The notes under the pieces were generated by a model that saw only the letters and a list, made by a program, of their open reading frames with translations, made no database searches and was not told the origin of the DNA. A stretch of 44,808 bases of DNA from Actinomycetota bacterium (lineage in GTDB: Bacteria > Actinomycetota > Acidimicrobiia > Acidimicrobiales > AC-35), in contig VAXP01000008.1 in NCBI GenBank assembly GCA_005884125.1, positions 1-44,808 on the forward strand. Reading direction: 5' to 3'. Position numbers and translations under genes: made by a program. How positions within the stretch are numbered: the stretch's first letter is position 1; every line of letters starts with the position of its first letter. Shown one piece after another: positions 35,503 through 44,409 of the stretch.

Positions 35503-36504
35503 CTACCGGGGCTGAACGGTGACCGGGTCGCCGGGATGCACCTGGCCGGGCTCCCGCACCCAGGCGTACCAGCGGGCCCACTGCGGATTGCGCTCGTGGG
35601 CGATACGGGAGAAGTCGCCGTCGGAGAACCAGCGGGCCTGCTTGCCACAGGGCACGGCGGGAAAGGACACCTCCGCCAGCGCCGTGCCCACCCTCAGGCG
35701 GGCCCCCGGGCGCAGCGAGCACCAGTCGATCCCGCCCAGGGTCAGGTTCTCGCCCGCGCACCCAGGACCGATGGGATGGCCGTCGGCCGCGAGCTCGGCG
35801 ATGACGTCGGCCGACCACAGGCACAGGGCCTGGAAAGGCCTGCCGTGGTGCAGGCCGTCGGCCTGGCGGTCTCCAGCCAGGCCGTCGTGGGCGATGGCAC
35901 CGCAGGCCACCTCCCGCTTGGGGACACCGCCATCCGACGCGTTGACCCGCACGACCCGTCCGGCGTGGGCGGGGGTCCCGGCTCCGACGCCGGCCAGGCC
36001 CCGGCCCACGTCCATCAGGTGGTGGGTGGCGTCGTGCACGGCGTGGAACAGAGCCGCTTCGGCCTGGACGGTGGCGCCCGCAAGGTGCCCGACGTGGGCC
36101 CAGGCGTCGGGAGGGGCGTCGTGAGCGAGGCGGGCCAGGGCTGCACCCTCGCGCTCGAGGTCACCCACCGCCCGGATCGGGTCGAGCCGGGCGGCCTCGT
36201 CGTCCTCTGTGGCCCCGGCACCCGAGGGTGGGGCCGGCAGCGGGACACCGTCGGCGGCAAGGACGGCGGCGACGCCCTCACGCACCACGGCGGTGACGAG
36301 GGCGCTGTGGGTCCCGTACTCGAGCGCCGACCACACCGCGGGTGAGGGGCGGGCGTTCAGCTCGGCGGGGGTCAGGCCCTCGGTGGCCAGCCGCCACCAC
36401 ACGCCCAGGGCGCCGAGCATCGACACCGCATCCCGCACCCGCCAGACCCGGGCGTCGAAGCCACACTCGGAACACGTCTCAGGCCTGACCCCGTCCACGG
36501 CCAC
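35503..36504 (-). CDS. DinB-like N-terminal domain fused to a MOSC domain
   Basis: N-term CSECGFD...ALEYGTHSALV...FHAVHDATHHLMDVGRGL (DinB-like); C-term GRVVRVNASDGGVPKREV, GLAGDRQADGLHHGRPFQALCLW, GENLTLGGIDW, FPAVPCGKQARWF (MOSC). Confidence 0.85.
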   Translation of the reverse strand: MAVDGVRPETCSECGFDARVWRVRDAVSMLGALGVWWRLATEGLTPAELNARPSPAVWSALEYGTHSALVTAVVREGVAAVLAADGVPLPAPPSGAGATEDDEAARLDPIRAVGDLEREGAALARLAHDAPPDAWAHVGHLAGATVQAEAALFHAVHDATHHLMDVGRGLAGVGAGTPAHAGRVVRVNASDGGVPKREVACGAIAHDGLAGDRQADGLHHGRPFQALCLWSADVIAELAADGHPIGPGCAGENLTLGGIDWCSLRPGARLRVGTALAEVSFPAVPCGKQARWFSDGDFSRIAHERNPQWARWYAWVREPGQVHPGDPVTVQPR

Positions 36505-36590
36505 AGCATGCTCGACGGACGCAGGTCGAGCCTACGATTTGGGCCGCCGTTTGCCCCCCGGGCCGCGCCGGAGCGTCGTAGCATCGGGGC

Positions 36591-36692
36591 ATGGGCGAGA
36601 AAGCTCCACCGTCAGGAAACGCCAAGAAGCCGGGCAAGACCCTCAAGGAGAAGCGCGCCGCCAAGAAGGCCAAGAAGGGTCAGCGCGGGTAA
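36591..36692 (+). CDS. Lys-rich micro-protein, 33 aa
   Basis: ATG...TAA: MGEKAPPSGNAKKPGKTLKEKRAAKKAKKGQRG. Below the length cutoff of the supplied ORF track. Confidence 0.6.
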   Translation: MGEKAPPSGNAKKPGKTLKEKRAAKKAKKGQRG

Positions 36693-36909
36693 CGGGCGGG
36701 GCAGCGGGCGAAGGCGACGCCGCCGGCGCCGCCAGGGGCCCGGGCGCCGGCTCGCGCCGTGAGCAGCGCGGCGGGCGGCGGTAGCGCTCGGCGAAGGCCA
36801 GGATGATGGGTCGCATCTCCTCGACGATGGCGGCCACCTCGGTCGGCGTGGGCTCCCACGGCGGCGTCGGGCTTGACTCGTCGGTCTTGAGGCGGGATGT
36901 CTCGGTCAT
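36643..36909 (-). CDS. Small hypothetical protein
   Basis: MTETSRLKTDESSPTPPWEPTPTEVAAIVEEMRPIILAFAERYRRPP...; plausible N-terminal half, low-complexity C-terminus. Confidence 0.35.
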   Translation of the reverse strand: MTETSRLKTDESSPTPPWEPTPTEVAAIVEEMRPIILAFAERYRRPPRCSRREPAPGPLAAPAASPSPAAPPVTRADPSWPSWRRASP

Positions 36910-37128
36910 GGCTGCCCTCCCCCTTTGGAGGTTCTCTGGTGACACCTTCGTCCCTGGGCGTCCGGTTCTCATCCTCACTTTTGATGATTTGTCGAGCTAC
37001 CTGCCGGGATACACCCGTGCGAGGCTCCTGCTCACTGACAGCCACGCAGACCGGTCCCCGTGGCCCATGGCCGCCCCCGCCATCTCTCCCGCCGCTCCCC
37101 TCCCAGTGACTGGGGCTTACCTCCGGCC

Positions 37129-38016
37129 GTGCTCCGTCGCCTGCTGATCGCCCTGGGGTTGGCCGCCGTGGCCGGCGGCGGACTGGGCCTCGTCATCATC
37201 GCGGCCACCAGACAGCCAAACCACCGGACGCTGCGTAGCGCCGGGGCCTCGCCCGCCGGCACCTCGGTCCCCAGCACCCAGGTCAGCTCCGTGCCCACCA
37301 CGACGCAGGTTCCGGGCCCGCCGACGACGGCGCCGGCGCCCGGGGAGAGACGCGCTCTCACCGGAAGAACGATCGTCATCGACCCCGGCCACAACGGTGG
37401 CAACGCCAGCCACCCCGCCGAGATCAACCGGATCGTCGACGCCGTGACCCTTGGCAAGCCGTGTGACACGGGCGGCGCCGAGACGGCGTCGGGCTACGGC
37501 GAGTCGGCCTTCAACCTGGACGTCTCCCTGCGGTTGAGGGCACTCCTGGAGCTGGCCGGGGCCAGGGTCGTGATGACCAGGTCGGACAACAACGGCGTAG
37601 GCCCGTGCATAACCGACAGGGCGGCCATCGGCAACGCCGCCCACGCCGACGCCGCCATATCCATCCACGCCGACGGTGGCCCAGCCGGGGGCCGGGGTTT
37701 CCATGTCATCGAGCCCGTCCTCATCGCCGGTCACACCGAGGCGATCGTGGGCCCCTCCCGGCGGCTCGCCCTTGACGTCCGGGACGGCTACGGCACCGGG
37801 AGCGGGATGCCCCGCTCGACCTATGCCGGCCATGACGGCCTCGACGACCGCAACGATCTCGGCGGGCTGAACCTCTCCACCGTGCCCAAGGTCTTCATCG
37901 AGTGCGGCAACCTTCGCAACCCGACCGACGCGGGCATGCTCGAGAGCCCCGCCTTCCGACAACGAGCGGCCGAAGCGCTGGCCGCGGGGCTCAGCGGGTT
38001 TCTCTCGGGTCGGTGA
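37129..38016 (+). CDS. N-acetylmuramoyl-L-alanine amidase (Amidase_3 family), membrane-anchored or secreted
   Basis: N-terminal TM LLIALGLAAVAGGGLGLVIIAA, then IVIDPGHNGGN, ESAFNLDVSLRLRALLELAGARVVMTRSDN, AISIHADGG, VFIECGNLRNPTDAG. Confidence 0.92.
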   Translation: MLRRLLIALGLAAVAGGGLGLVIIAATRQPNHRTLRSAGASPAGTSVPSTQVSSVPTTTQVPGPPTTAPAPGERRALTGRTIVIDPGHNGGNASHPAEINRIVDAVTLGKPCDTGGAETASGYGESAFNLDVSLRLRALLELAGARVVMTRSDNNGVGPCITDRAAIGNAAHADAAISIHADGGPAGGRGFHVIEPVLIAGHTEAIVGPSRRLALDVRDGYGTGSGMPRSTYAGHDGLDDRNDLGGLNLSTVPKVFIECGNLRNPTDAGMLESPAFRQRAAEALAAGLSGFLSGR

Positions 38017-39183
38017 CTACGCCTGCAGGCGTGGTCCCGCCCGTGAAGGGCGGCGCCGCACACGCCGCAGCGCGGCCAGGCCCAGGCCGGTGGCGACCAC
38101 CACGGCGGCCACGCCGCCCGCGATGGCTCCCGGACCGGGCGATCCTCCGCCCGATGCGGAGGCGATCACCAGCAGCCGCCCCTCCCCGTGCGCGGTGGCG
38201 GGGCCGGTGGCGGCGACCCCGGCCTCGCAGGTGGGGGCGCAGCGGACCCTGACCACGGTGGCCGCGCCCTCCGTCCCCACCAGCAGGTCACCGGGACGGG
38301 CCGAGCCGGCCAGGGCGGAGCCCGTCAGGCGCAGGACGCTGTCCGTGCCCGGGTGGGGGTTGCCGGGCGTGCCCCGGTCGGCCATGTAGGCGACCCTGGT
38401 CCCCGACCCGGGCACGAACCCCGCGCTCTCCACTCCTATGTCGGCCCCCGCGGCCACCCCGGAGGCGGCCACCAGGCTCAGCTGTCCCCCGGGCGACACC
38501 GCGTAGATGGTCCCGTCCAGCTCGTCGGGCGCAACCAGGTGACCGCCGTAGGGGCCGAAGGTGGGGGGCGCCACGGCCACGCCCCCCTCGAGGGGGGCGT
38601 CCACCACGGCCACGGGGCGGACCGCGCCACGGCAGTCGACGGCCGAGACCTGGGTCCTGCCCGGTTGGGTGGGCCCGACGACCAGCAGCCGGTGGCCGAA
38701 GGAGCCGACCGTGTCCAGGGCGATGCCGGTCAGGGTGGACGGGCCGGGGACGTCGGCCAGACGGGTGACGGCTCCGCCGGGGGCGATCCTGGCCACGCCC
38801 GGCGGGGCGCCTCTGAGGTCAAGGGCCAGGATCTCGTCCTTGGCGAACCGGCACCCGGCGCCGTCCACGGCGAGCCCGGGTGAGACGGCGATGTAGGACT
38901 CGGAGCCGTCGGGCGCCGAGTACCCGGAGGCGAAGTCGCTGGTCGCGCCGGACGGGGCGATGAGAACGAGCTTCCCGTGCACGGCCGCGACCAGCCGCCC
39001 GTCGCCACGGGGCCCGGCCACGTCGAACACCCCCGGGAGGTGGATCCACCGCTCCCATGCCGGGGGCGAAGACGTCGGGCCCGCCGCCTTCACCGCGGGA
39101 GCGACGCCCGCCACCGACGCTGCGGCTCCCGCTGCGGCTGCGGCCGCAGCCACCAGGGCGCGAACCCGGCGGCTCCGCAGCAC
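38017..39183 (-). CDS. Secreted or anchored beta-propeller-like (NHL/SMP30-like) protein with C-terminal TM
   Basis: Signal-like VLRSRRVRALVAAAAAAAGAAASVAGVAPAVKA; repeated DGSESYIAVSPGLAVDGAG, GGAVTRLADVPGPSTLTGIALD, DELDGTIYAVSPGG units; C-term IAGGVAAVVVATGLGLAALRRVRRR. Confidence 0.65.
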   Translation of the reverse strand: MLRSRRVRALVAAAAAAAGAAASVAGVAPAVKAAGPTSSPPAWERWIHLPGVFDVAGPRGDGRLVAAVHGKLVLIAPSGATSDFASGYSAPDGSESYIAVSPGLAVDGAGCRFAKDEILALDLRGAPPGVARIAPGGAVTRLADVPGPSTLTGIALDTVGSFGHRLLVVGPTQPGRTQVSAVDCRGAVRPVAVVDAPLEGGVAVAPPTFGPYGGHLVAPDELDGTIYAVSPGGQLSLVAASGVAAGADIGVESAGFVPGSGTRVAYMADRGTPGNPHPGTDSVLRLTGSALAGSARPGDLLVGTEGAATVVRVRCAPTCEAGVAATGPATAHGEGRLLVIASASGGGSPGPGAIAGGVAAVVVATGLGLAALRRVRRRPSRAGPRLQA

Positions 39184-39267
39184 CCCGCCAGTGTAGGAAG
39201 CCGGGGCGCGGGCGACGGCGGCAGGAATTCGGCGGCGGGCCGGCCTCGGGTCCACCAGGCTGGCGGG

Positions 39268-40128
39268 ATGGCCAGGGTCCGCCCCATGACGGGCGACGAC
39301 GTCGCTCCCGCCCAGGAGGTCTGGGACGAGGCCTTCACCACCATGCGCTCTTCCTACGGACTGCCGGCCGCAGTAGGTGCGGGGTCGGCGGAGCGCACGC
39401 GCCAGCGCATCCGCCACCTTCTGACGACCGACGCGGGCGGGTCCTGGGTGGCCGAGGACGACGACGGCAAGGTGATGGGGTTGGCCCAGGCTCTGGTGCG
39501 GGACGACCTCTGGGTGCTCTCCCTGCTGGGAGTTGCGACTCGCGGCCAGGACCGAGGGACGGGCAAGGCACTGCTCGACGCCGCCCTCGGGTACGGCCGG
39601 GAGGTGGCCAACGGCCTCATCCTCTGCTCTCGCGACCCACGCGCCGCCCGGCGCTACGTCAGGGCCGGCTTCCACCTCAATCCCTCCGTCTCGGCCTGGG
39701 GAACCGTCGATCGGCGCCGCCTCCCCGCTGCGCCCGGCGTGCGGCCCGGCACCCCGGACGACCACGACTTCGTCGCCGAGCTCGACCGCAGCCTGCGCCA
39801 CGGAGCCCATGGCCCCGACTTGGACCACCTCCTCACCGAGGGCTGCCGGCTGTGGGTCCTCGAAGGCCGCGGCTATGCGCTGGCTCGGGGGGCCAAGCCC
39901 GTGTTCATGGCCGCCGAGGACGAGGAGGCGGCTCGCGACCTCCTCTGGGCCTGCCTGGCCCAGGCCCGCTCCGACGATGTGGTCGAGGTGAGCTGGATGA
40001 CCGCGCACCAGCAGTGGGCCGCCGACGTGGCCCTGGACGCGGGCCTCGAGCTCCACCCGGCGGGGCCGGTCATGACCCGGGACATGCCCGTGCCCTGCCT
40101 CTACCTTCCCAGTGGCGCCTACGGGTAG
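39268..40128 (+). CDS. GNAT family N-acetyltransferase
   Basis: MARVRPMTGDDVAPAQEVWDEAF, VLSLLGVATRGQDRGTGKALLDAALGYGRE, ARRYVRAGFHL. Confidence 0.85.
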   Translation: MARVRPMTGDDVAPAQEVWDEAFTTMRSSYGLPAAVGAGSAERTRQRIRHLLTTDAGGSWVAEDDDGKVMGLAQALVRDDLWVLSLLGVATRGQDRGTGKALLDAALGYGREVANGLILCSRDPRAARRYVRAGFHLNPSVSAWGTVDRRRLPAAPGVRPGTPDDHDFVAELDRSLRHGAHGPDLDHLLTEGCRLWVLEGRGYALARGAKPVFMAAEDEEAARDLLWACLAQARSDDVVEVSWMTAHQQWAADVALDAGLELHPAGPVMTRDMPVPCLYLPSGAYG

Positions 40129-40129
40129 C

Positions 40130-41344
40130 TCACGCGAGCGACAGGCGCAGCTCCTGTAGGCCCCGCAGCACGACGTGATCGCGGTACGGGGGATGGGGAT
40201 CGGCCAGCGCCAGCCCCGGGAATCTCCGCACCAGCGAGCCCAGGACGACCTGCCCTTCCACCCGGGCCAGGGCCGCGCCCAGGCAGTAGTGCATTCCGCC
40301 CGAGAAGGTGAGGTGGCGGTTGTCGGCCCTGGCCAGGTCGAGGCCGTCGGGGTCCTCGAAGCGGGCCGGGTCGCGGTTGGCCGCGGCGAGAAGAGCCACG
40401 ACCTGGTGGCCCTTGGGCACGTGATGGCCGCCCACCTCCAGGTCCTCGGTGGCGATGCGGGCGGTGAAGTGCACCGGTCCGTCGTAGCGGAGCAGCTCCT
40501 CCACCGCCGAGGCGTCCAGCCCCGGGTCGTCACGCAGGCGCGCCAGCTGATCGGGGTGACGCAGCAGGGCCAGGATGCCGTTGCCGATGAGGTTCATGGT
40601 GGTCTCGTGGCCGGCGATGAACAGCAGCACCACGACGGCCCGCAGGTCGGACTCGGTGAGCTTGTCGCCCTCCTCCTCGGCCGTGATCAGGGCGCTGAGC
40701 AGGTCGTCCCGGGGCCGTCGCCGCCGCTCCTCGATGAGACCGTTGAGGTAGTTGATGAGCTGCATCACGGCCACCACGCCCCGGTTGGCTGTCTCGAGGT
40801 CGACCTCGCCATCCAGCAGCCGCGAGGCGTCCGAGGACCACGGCCCGAACAGGGCCCGGTCCTCGGCGGGGACGCCGAGCAGCTGACAGATGACGATGAC
40901 GGGAAGGGGGTAGGCCAGCGTGGGCATGAGGTCGACCTCTCGCTCACCCGCCAGCTCGTCGAGGATGCCGTCCACCAACTCCTGGATGCGGGGGCGCAGG
41001 CGCTCGATCGAGCGGGGCGTGAAGGCCTGGCTCACCAGGCGCCGCAGGCGGGTGTGGTCGGGCGGGTCGAGGAAGAGAAGGATCCCGGTGTCGAGGTCTC
41101 GCATGGTCGACCGCAGGTCCATGGCCCCCAGCTCGACCCGGCTGGTGAGGTGCTCGGGGTTGCTGCTCCAGCGCGGGTCGCGCAGCACGGCCTCGCAGTC
41201 GGCGTAGCGGGAGAGGACCCACTCCCCGAACTTGTCGTTCCACCACACGGGCGCCCGCTCGAGCAGCTCCCGGTAAGCAGGAAAGGGGTCGGCTCGGTGA
41301 TCGGGGTCGAAGGGATCGAAGCCGGGCTGGACCGCGGTCGTCAT
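40130..41344 (-). CDS. Cytochrome P450
   Basis: I-helix LLFIAGHETTMNLIGNG, ELLRYDGPVHF (ExxR), heme-binding FSGGMHYCLGAALARVEG. Confidence 0.96.
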   Translation of the reverse strand: MTTAVQPGFDPFDPDHRADPFPAYRELLERAPVWWNDKFGEWVLSRYADCEAVLRDPRWSSNPEHLTSRVELGAMDLRSTMRDLDTGILLFLDPPDHTRLRRLVSQAFTPRSIERLRPRIQELVDGILDELAGEREVDLMPTLAYPLPVIVICQLLGVPAEDRALFGPWSSDASRLLDGEVDLETANRGVVAVMQLINYLNGLIEERRRRPRDDLLSALITAEEEGDKLTESDLRAVVVLLFIAGHETTMNLIGNGILALLRHPDQLARLRDDPGLDASAVEELLRYDGPVHFTARIATEDLEVGGHHVPKGHQVVALLAAANRDPARFEDPDGLDLARADNRHLTFSGGMHYCLGAALARVEGQVVLGSLVRRFPGLALADPHPPYRDHVVLRGLQELRLSLA

Positions 41345-41424
41345 CGCTGCCACCTTCCGAGCGCAGCCGGGCGCAACGGCCGCCACCCTAGATGGGCACA
41401 TCGCAGACCTGCGAGTCTCTGGCC

Positions 41425-41898
41425 GTGATCTCAGCGAACGACTACCTCTACTTCGTGGACGAAGCGCTCGACGGGATGATCCAGATCGTGACCGAGCTGG
41501 GTGACGACGTAGCCAACCGCCGGCCCGACGTTCCCGGCGCCAACTCGCCCTACGTCCTGCTGACCCACTGCCTCGGGGTCATGGAGTACTGGGGCGGACA
41601 CCTGGTCGCGGGCCGCGCCATCGAGCGCGACCGGGACGCCGAGTTCCGGGCCTCGGGACCTGTCGCTCCCCTGGTCGATCGGGCCCGCCAGGCCCGGCAC
41701 CAGCTGGAGTCGGACATCGCCGACCTCGAGGCCTATGCCCCTCCCCGAGGCGTCCCGCATCCCCCGGATGCCGAGCTGCCCCTGGCCAGGACCCAGGGCG
41801 GGGCCCTGGTCCACATCCACGAGGAGCTGGCCCAGCACCGGGGCCAGATGGAGGGGTGCCGGGACGTGCTCCGCGCCCCCTGGGCCAGGCTCGCCTGA
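41425..41898 (+). CDS. DinB family (DUF664-like) protein
   Basis: YLYFVDEALDGMIQIVTELGDDVANRRPDVPGANSPYVLLTHCLGVMEYWGGHLVAGR...HIHEELAQHRGQMEGCRDVL. Start uncertain (41392 or 41425). Confidence 0.8.
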   Translation: MISANDYLYFVDEALDGMIQIVTELGDDVANRRPDVPGANSPYVLLTHCLGVMEYWGGHLVAGRAIERDRDAEFRASGPVAPLVDRARQARHQLESDIADLEAYAPPRGVPHPPDAELPLARTQGGALVHIHEELAQHRGQMEGCRDVLRAPWARLA

Positions 41899-41912
41899 AC
41901 GCGGGCGAGGGA

Positions 41913-42449
41913 TCAGCCCAACCTGTACTCCCAGCCCTCCTGCCAGGCGAAGTCGGCACCGATGAGGTCCTCGATCGGGGTACCGCCGAGCACGTGGTCC
42001 AGGGCCCACCGGGTGGCGACGTGGCCGATGATCAGCACCCGGGCACCCTCCCAGCGCAGGGGTAGGTCGTCGAGGACGCGCCCGGCGCGGTGCACGGCCT
42101 GGCGCCAGCTCTCGCCACCGGGGTAGGGCTCGTCGAGGTGGCGGGTGCGGTCGCCGTGCATCTCGGAGGCGGGACCCCCGTTGCGGGCTCCGTAGTCGCA
42201 TTCGCGCAAACGCCAGTCGCACAGGATCGGGACACCCGTGCCCTCGAAGGCGATCGAGGCCGTCTCCACGGCCCGGCCCAGGTCGGACGTGAACACCGCG
42301 GCGATGCCGTCCTCCCGCCGGCGGCGGCCCAGCTCCCGGGCCCCTTGCATCCCCCTCTCACCCAGCCGGCCCGGCAGCCATCCGGTGGCCACTCCCCTGT
42401 CGTTGTCCTCGCTCAAGGCGTGGGTCTCGAAGACGATGTCGACGCTCAC
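41913..42449 (-). CDS. Histidine phosphatase superfamily protein with non-canonical RHG motif
   Basis: IVFETHALSEDND in place of xRHGE; GWLPGRLGERGMQGARELGRRRREDGIAAVFTSDLGRAVETASIAF; LIIGHVATRWALDHVL. Confidence 0.85.
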   Translation of the reverse strand: MSVDIVFETHALSEDNDRGVATGWLPGRLGERGMQGARELGRRRREDGIAAVFTSDLGRAVETASIAFEGTGVPILCDWRLRECDYGARNGGPASEMHGDRTRHLDEPYPGGESWRQAVHRAGRVLDDLPLRWEGARVLIIGHVATRWALDHVLGGTPIEDLIGADFAWQEGWEYRLG

Positions 42450-42528
42450 TCAGGCCCGCCTCCGGCCCACGGTCGGCACCGGGCGAGTCTCCCGCGCCGG
42501 CAAAGTCCCCGTCTACGCTGAGTCGACC

Positions 42529-43419
42529 ATGCCCAGCACCCTCACCTCCACCAACCTGGCGGCCACGGCCAACGGACGACCCGACCATCCTCTGGCCGCG
42601 CTCACCGCCGAGGAGATCGTCCGCGCCGCCGGGGTGGTGCACGCCGCGGGCAGGCTCACGGACGCGGCCCGCTTCGCCAGCATCGTGCTCCACGAGCCCC
42701 CCAAGGCAACCGTCTCGAGCTGGCGGCCGGGGGATCCGGTCGACCGCGAGGTGCGCTGCACCATCGTGCCCGGCCCCGCGGCCGAGCTGGTGGAGGCCGT
42801 CGTGTCCGTCACCAAGGGCGAGCTCAGATCGTGGACCGAGCTGGCCGACACCCGCCCCGCCATCCTGTTCGAAGAGGCGATCACCGCCATCGTGGCCGTG
42901 CAGCAGCACCCCGAGTTCGTCGCCGCCCTGGCCCGGCGGGGGATCACCGACGTGGAGCAGGTGCAGCTCGACCCGTGGCCATCGGGAACGTTCGGCTTGG
43001 CCCACGAGGAAGGCCGGCGCGTCACCCGCTGCATCCCCTACTTCCGGGAGCGACCGACGGACAACGGGTATGCCCGGCCCATCGAGGGCCTCCTCGTCGA
43101 CGTCGACCTGGGTCGGGGCGAGGTGCTGGCCGTCGTCGACCGGGGCGTGGTCCCCATGGCCCCCGAGGCCGGCGCCTACCGGGCCGAGGAGACCACCCCC
43201 CACCGCGCCGGTGGTCGCTGCGGCTGGCCTTCGACCCCTACGAGGGCCTGGTGCTCAACACCGTCACCTACGACGATGGCGGCCGCAGCCGGCGGGTGCT
43301 CCATCGGGCCTCGATCGGCGAGATGGTCGTCCCCTACGGCGATCCCGGCCCCCTCCACGGCTGGAAGAACGCCTTCGACGCAGGCGAATGGGGGCTGGGT
43401 CGCCTGGCCGACTCCCTGA
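42529..43419 (+). CDS. Copper amine oxidase, N-terminal fragment of a disrupted gene; homology ends near 43200
   Basis: HPLAALTAEEIVRAAGVVHAAGRL...RYTIVPGPAAELVEAVVS-like regions and VQLDPWPSGTFGLAHEEGRRVTRCIPYFRERPTDNGYARPIEGLLVDVDLGRGEVLAVVDRGVVPMAPEAGAY match CuAO N2/N3 regions; the frame runs to a stop at 43419 without homology. Confidence 0.85.
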   Translation: MPSTLTSTNLAATANGRPDHPLAALTAEEIVRAAGVVHAAGRLTDAARFASIVLHEPPKATVSSWRPGDPVDREVRCTIVPGPAAELVEAVVSVTKGELRSWTELADTRPAILFEEAITAIVAVQQHPEFVAALARRGITDVEQVQLDPWPSGTFGLAHEEGRRVTRCIPYFRERPTDNGYARPIEGLLVDVDLGRGEVLAVVDRGVVPMAPEAGAYRAEETTPHRAGGRCGWPSTPTRAWCSTPSPTTMAAAAGGCSIGPRSARWSSPTAIPAPSTAGRTPSTQANGGWVAWPTP

Positions 43420-44393
43420 CGCTGGGTTGCGACTGCCTGGGCGCCATCCACTACTTCGACGTGCCCATGGCCGACGAGCGGGGCGGGGCACGGGTGCTGG
43501 AGCGGGGCATCTGTGTTCACGAGGAGGACTACGGCATCCTGTGGAAGCATGTGGACATGCAGGCGGGCACCACCGAGGTGCGCCGCTCCCGCCGCCTGGT
43601 GATCTCGTCGATCTCCACCGTGGGCAACTACGAATACGGCTTCTACTGGTACCTCTACCTCGACGGCACCATCCAGCTCGAGGTCAAGCTGACGGGGATC
43701 ATGTCCACCATGGGAATCGTCCCGGGCGACCAGCCCAGACACGCCACCGTGGTCGCGCCCGGGCTGGCCGCCCCCGTCCACCAGCACCTCTTCTGCGCCC
43801 GGCTCGACCTCGACGTCGACGGGGAGACCAACGAGGTGTACGAGGTGGACACCACCGTCCTGGCCCCGGGCCCCGACAACCCCTGGACCAACGCCTTCGT
43901 CGCCCAGCAGACGCCGCTGCGCTCGGAGCGGGAGGCCCAGCGCCTCGTCGACCCGGGCCGGTCGCGCAGCTGGCTGGTGGTCAACCCCCACGCCCGCAAC
44001 CGCCTGGGCCAGCCCGTGGGCTACCGGCTCCGGCCCGGGGCCACGCCCACCCTGCTGGCCGGACCCGACTCACCGGTGGGGCGCAGGGCCACCTTCGCCA
44101 CCCGCAACCTCTGGGTCACGCCCTACGACCCCGACGAGCGCAGGCCGGCGGGCGACCACCCCAACCAGTCGCAAGGCGGCGACGGCCTGCCCCGCTGGAC
44201 CTCGACCAACCGCTCCCTGGTGGACGCGGACGTGGTGCTGTGGCACACCTTCGGGATCACCCACGTCCCCCGGCCCGAGGACTGGCCGGTCACGCCCGTG
44301 GAGTACTGCGGATTCCACCTCGTGCCCTTCGGGTTCTTCGACGGCAACCCTGCCCTCGACGTTCCCCCGAGCGAGGCGCACTGCACCTCGTGA
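43203..44393 (+). CDS. Copper amine oxidase, catalytic C-terminal fragment in a shifted frame
   Basis: RWSLRLAFDPYEGLVLNTV, MVVPYGDPGPLHGWKNAFDAGEWGLG (catalytic Asp region), SISTVGNYEYGFYWYLYLDGT (topaquinone Tyr), HQHLFCARLDLDVDG, WHTFGITHVPRPEDWPVTPVE. Confidence 0.93.
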   Translation, partial: PRRWSLRLAFDPYEGLVLNTVTYDDGGRSRRVLHRASIGEMVVPYGDPGPLHGWKNAFDAGEWGLGRLADSLTLGCDCLGAIHYFDVPMADERGGARVLERGICVHEEDYGILWKHVDMQAGTTEVRRSRRLVISSISTVGNYEYGFYWYLYLDGTIQLEVKLTGIMSTMGIVPGDQPRHATVVAPGLAAPVHQHLFCARLDLDVDGETNEVYEVDTTVLAPGPDNPWTNAFVAQQTPLRSEREAQRLVDPGRSRSWLVVNPHARNRLGQPVGYRLRPGATPTLLAGPDSPVGRRATFATRNLWVTPYDPDERRPAGDHPNQSQGGDGLPRWTSTNRSLVDADVVLWHTFGITHVPRPEDWPVTPVEYCGFHLVPFGFFDGNPALDVPPSEAHCTS

Positions 44394-44409
44394 TCCCGTC
44401 CCGCTCCCT

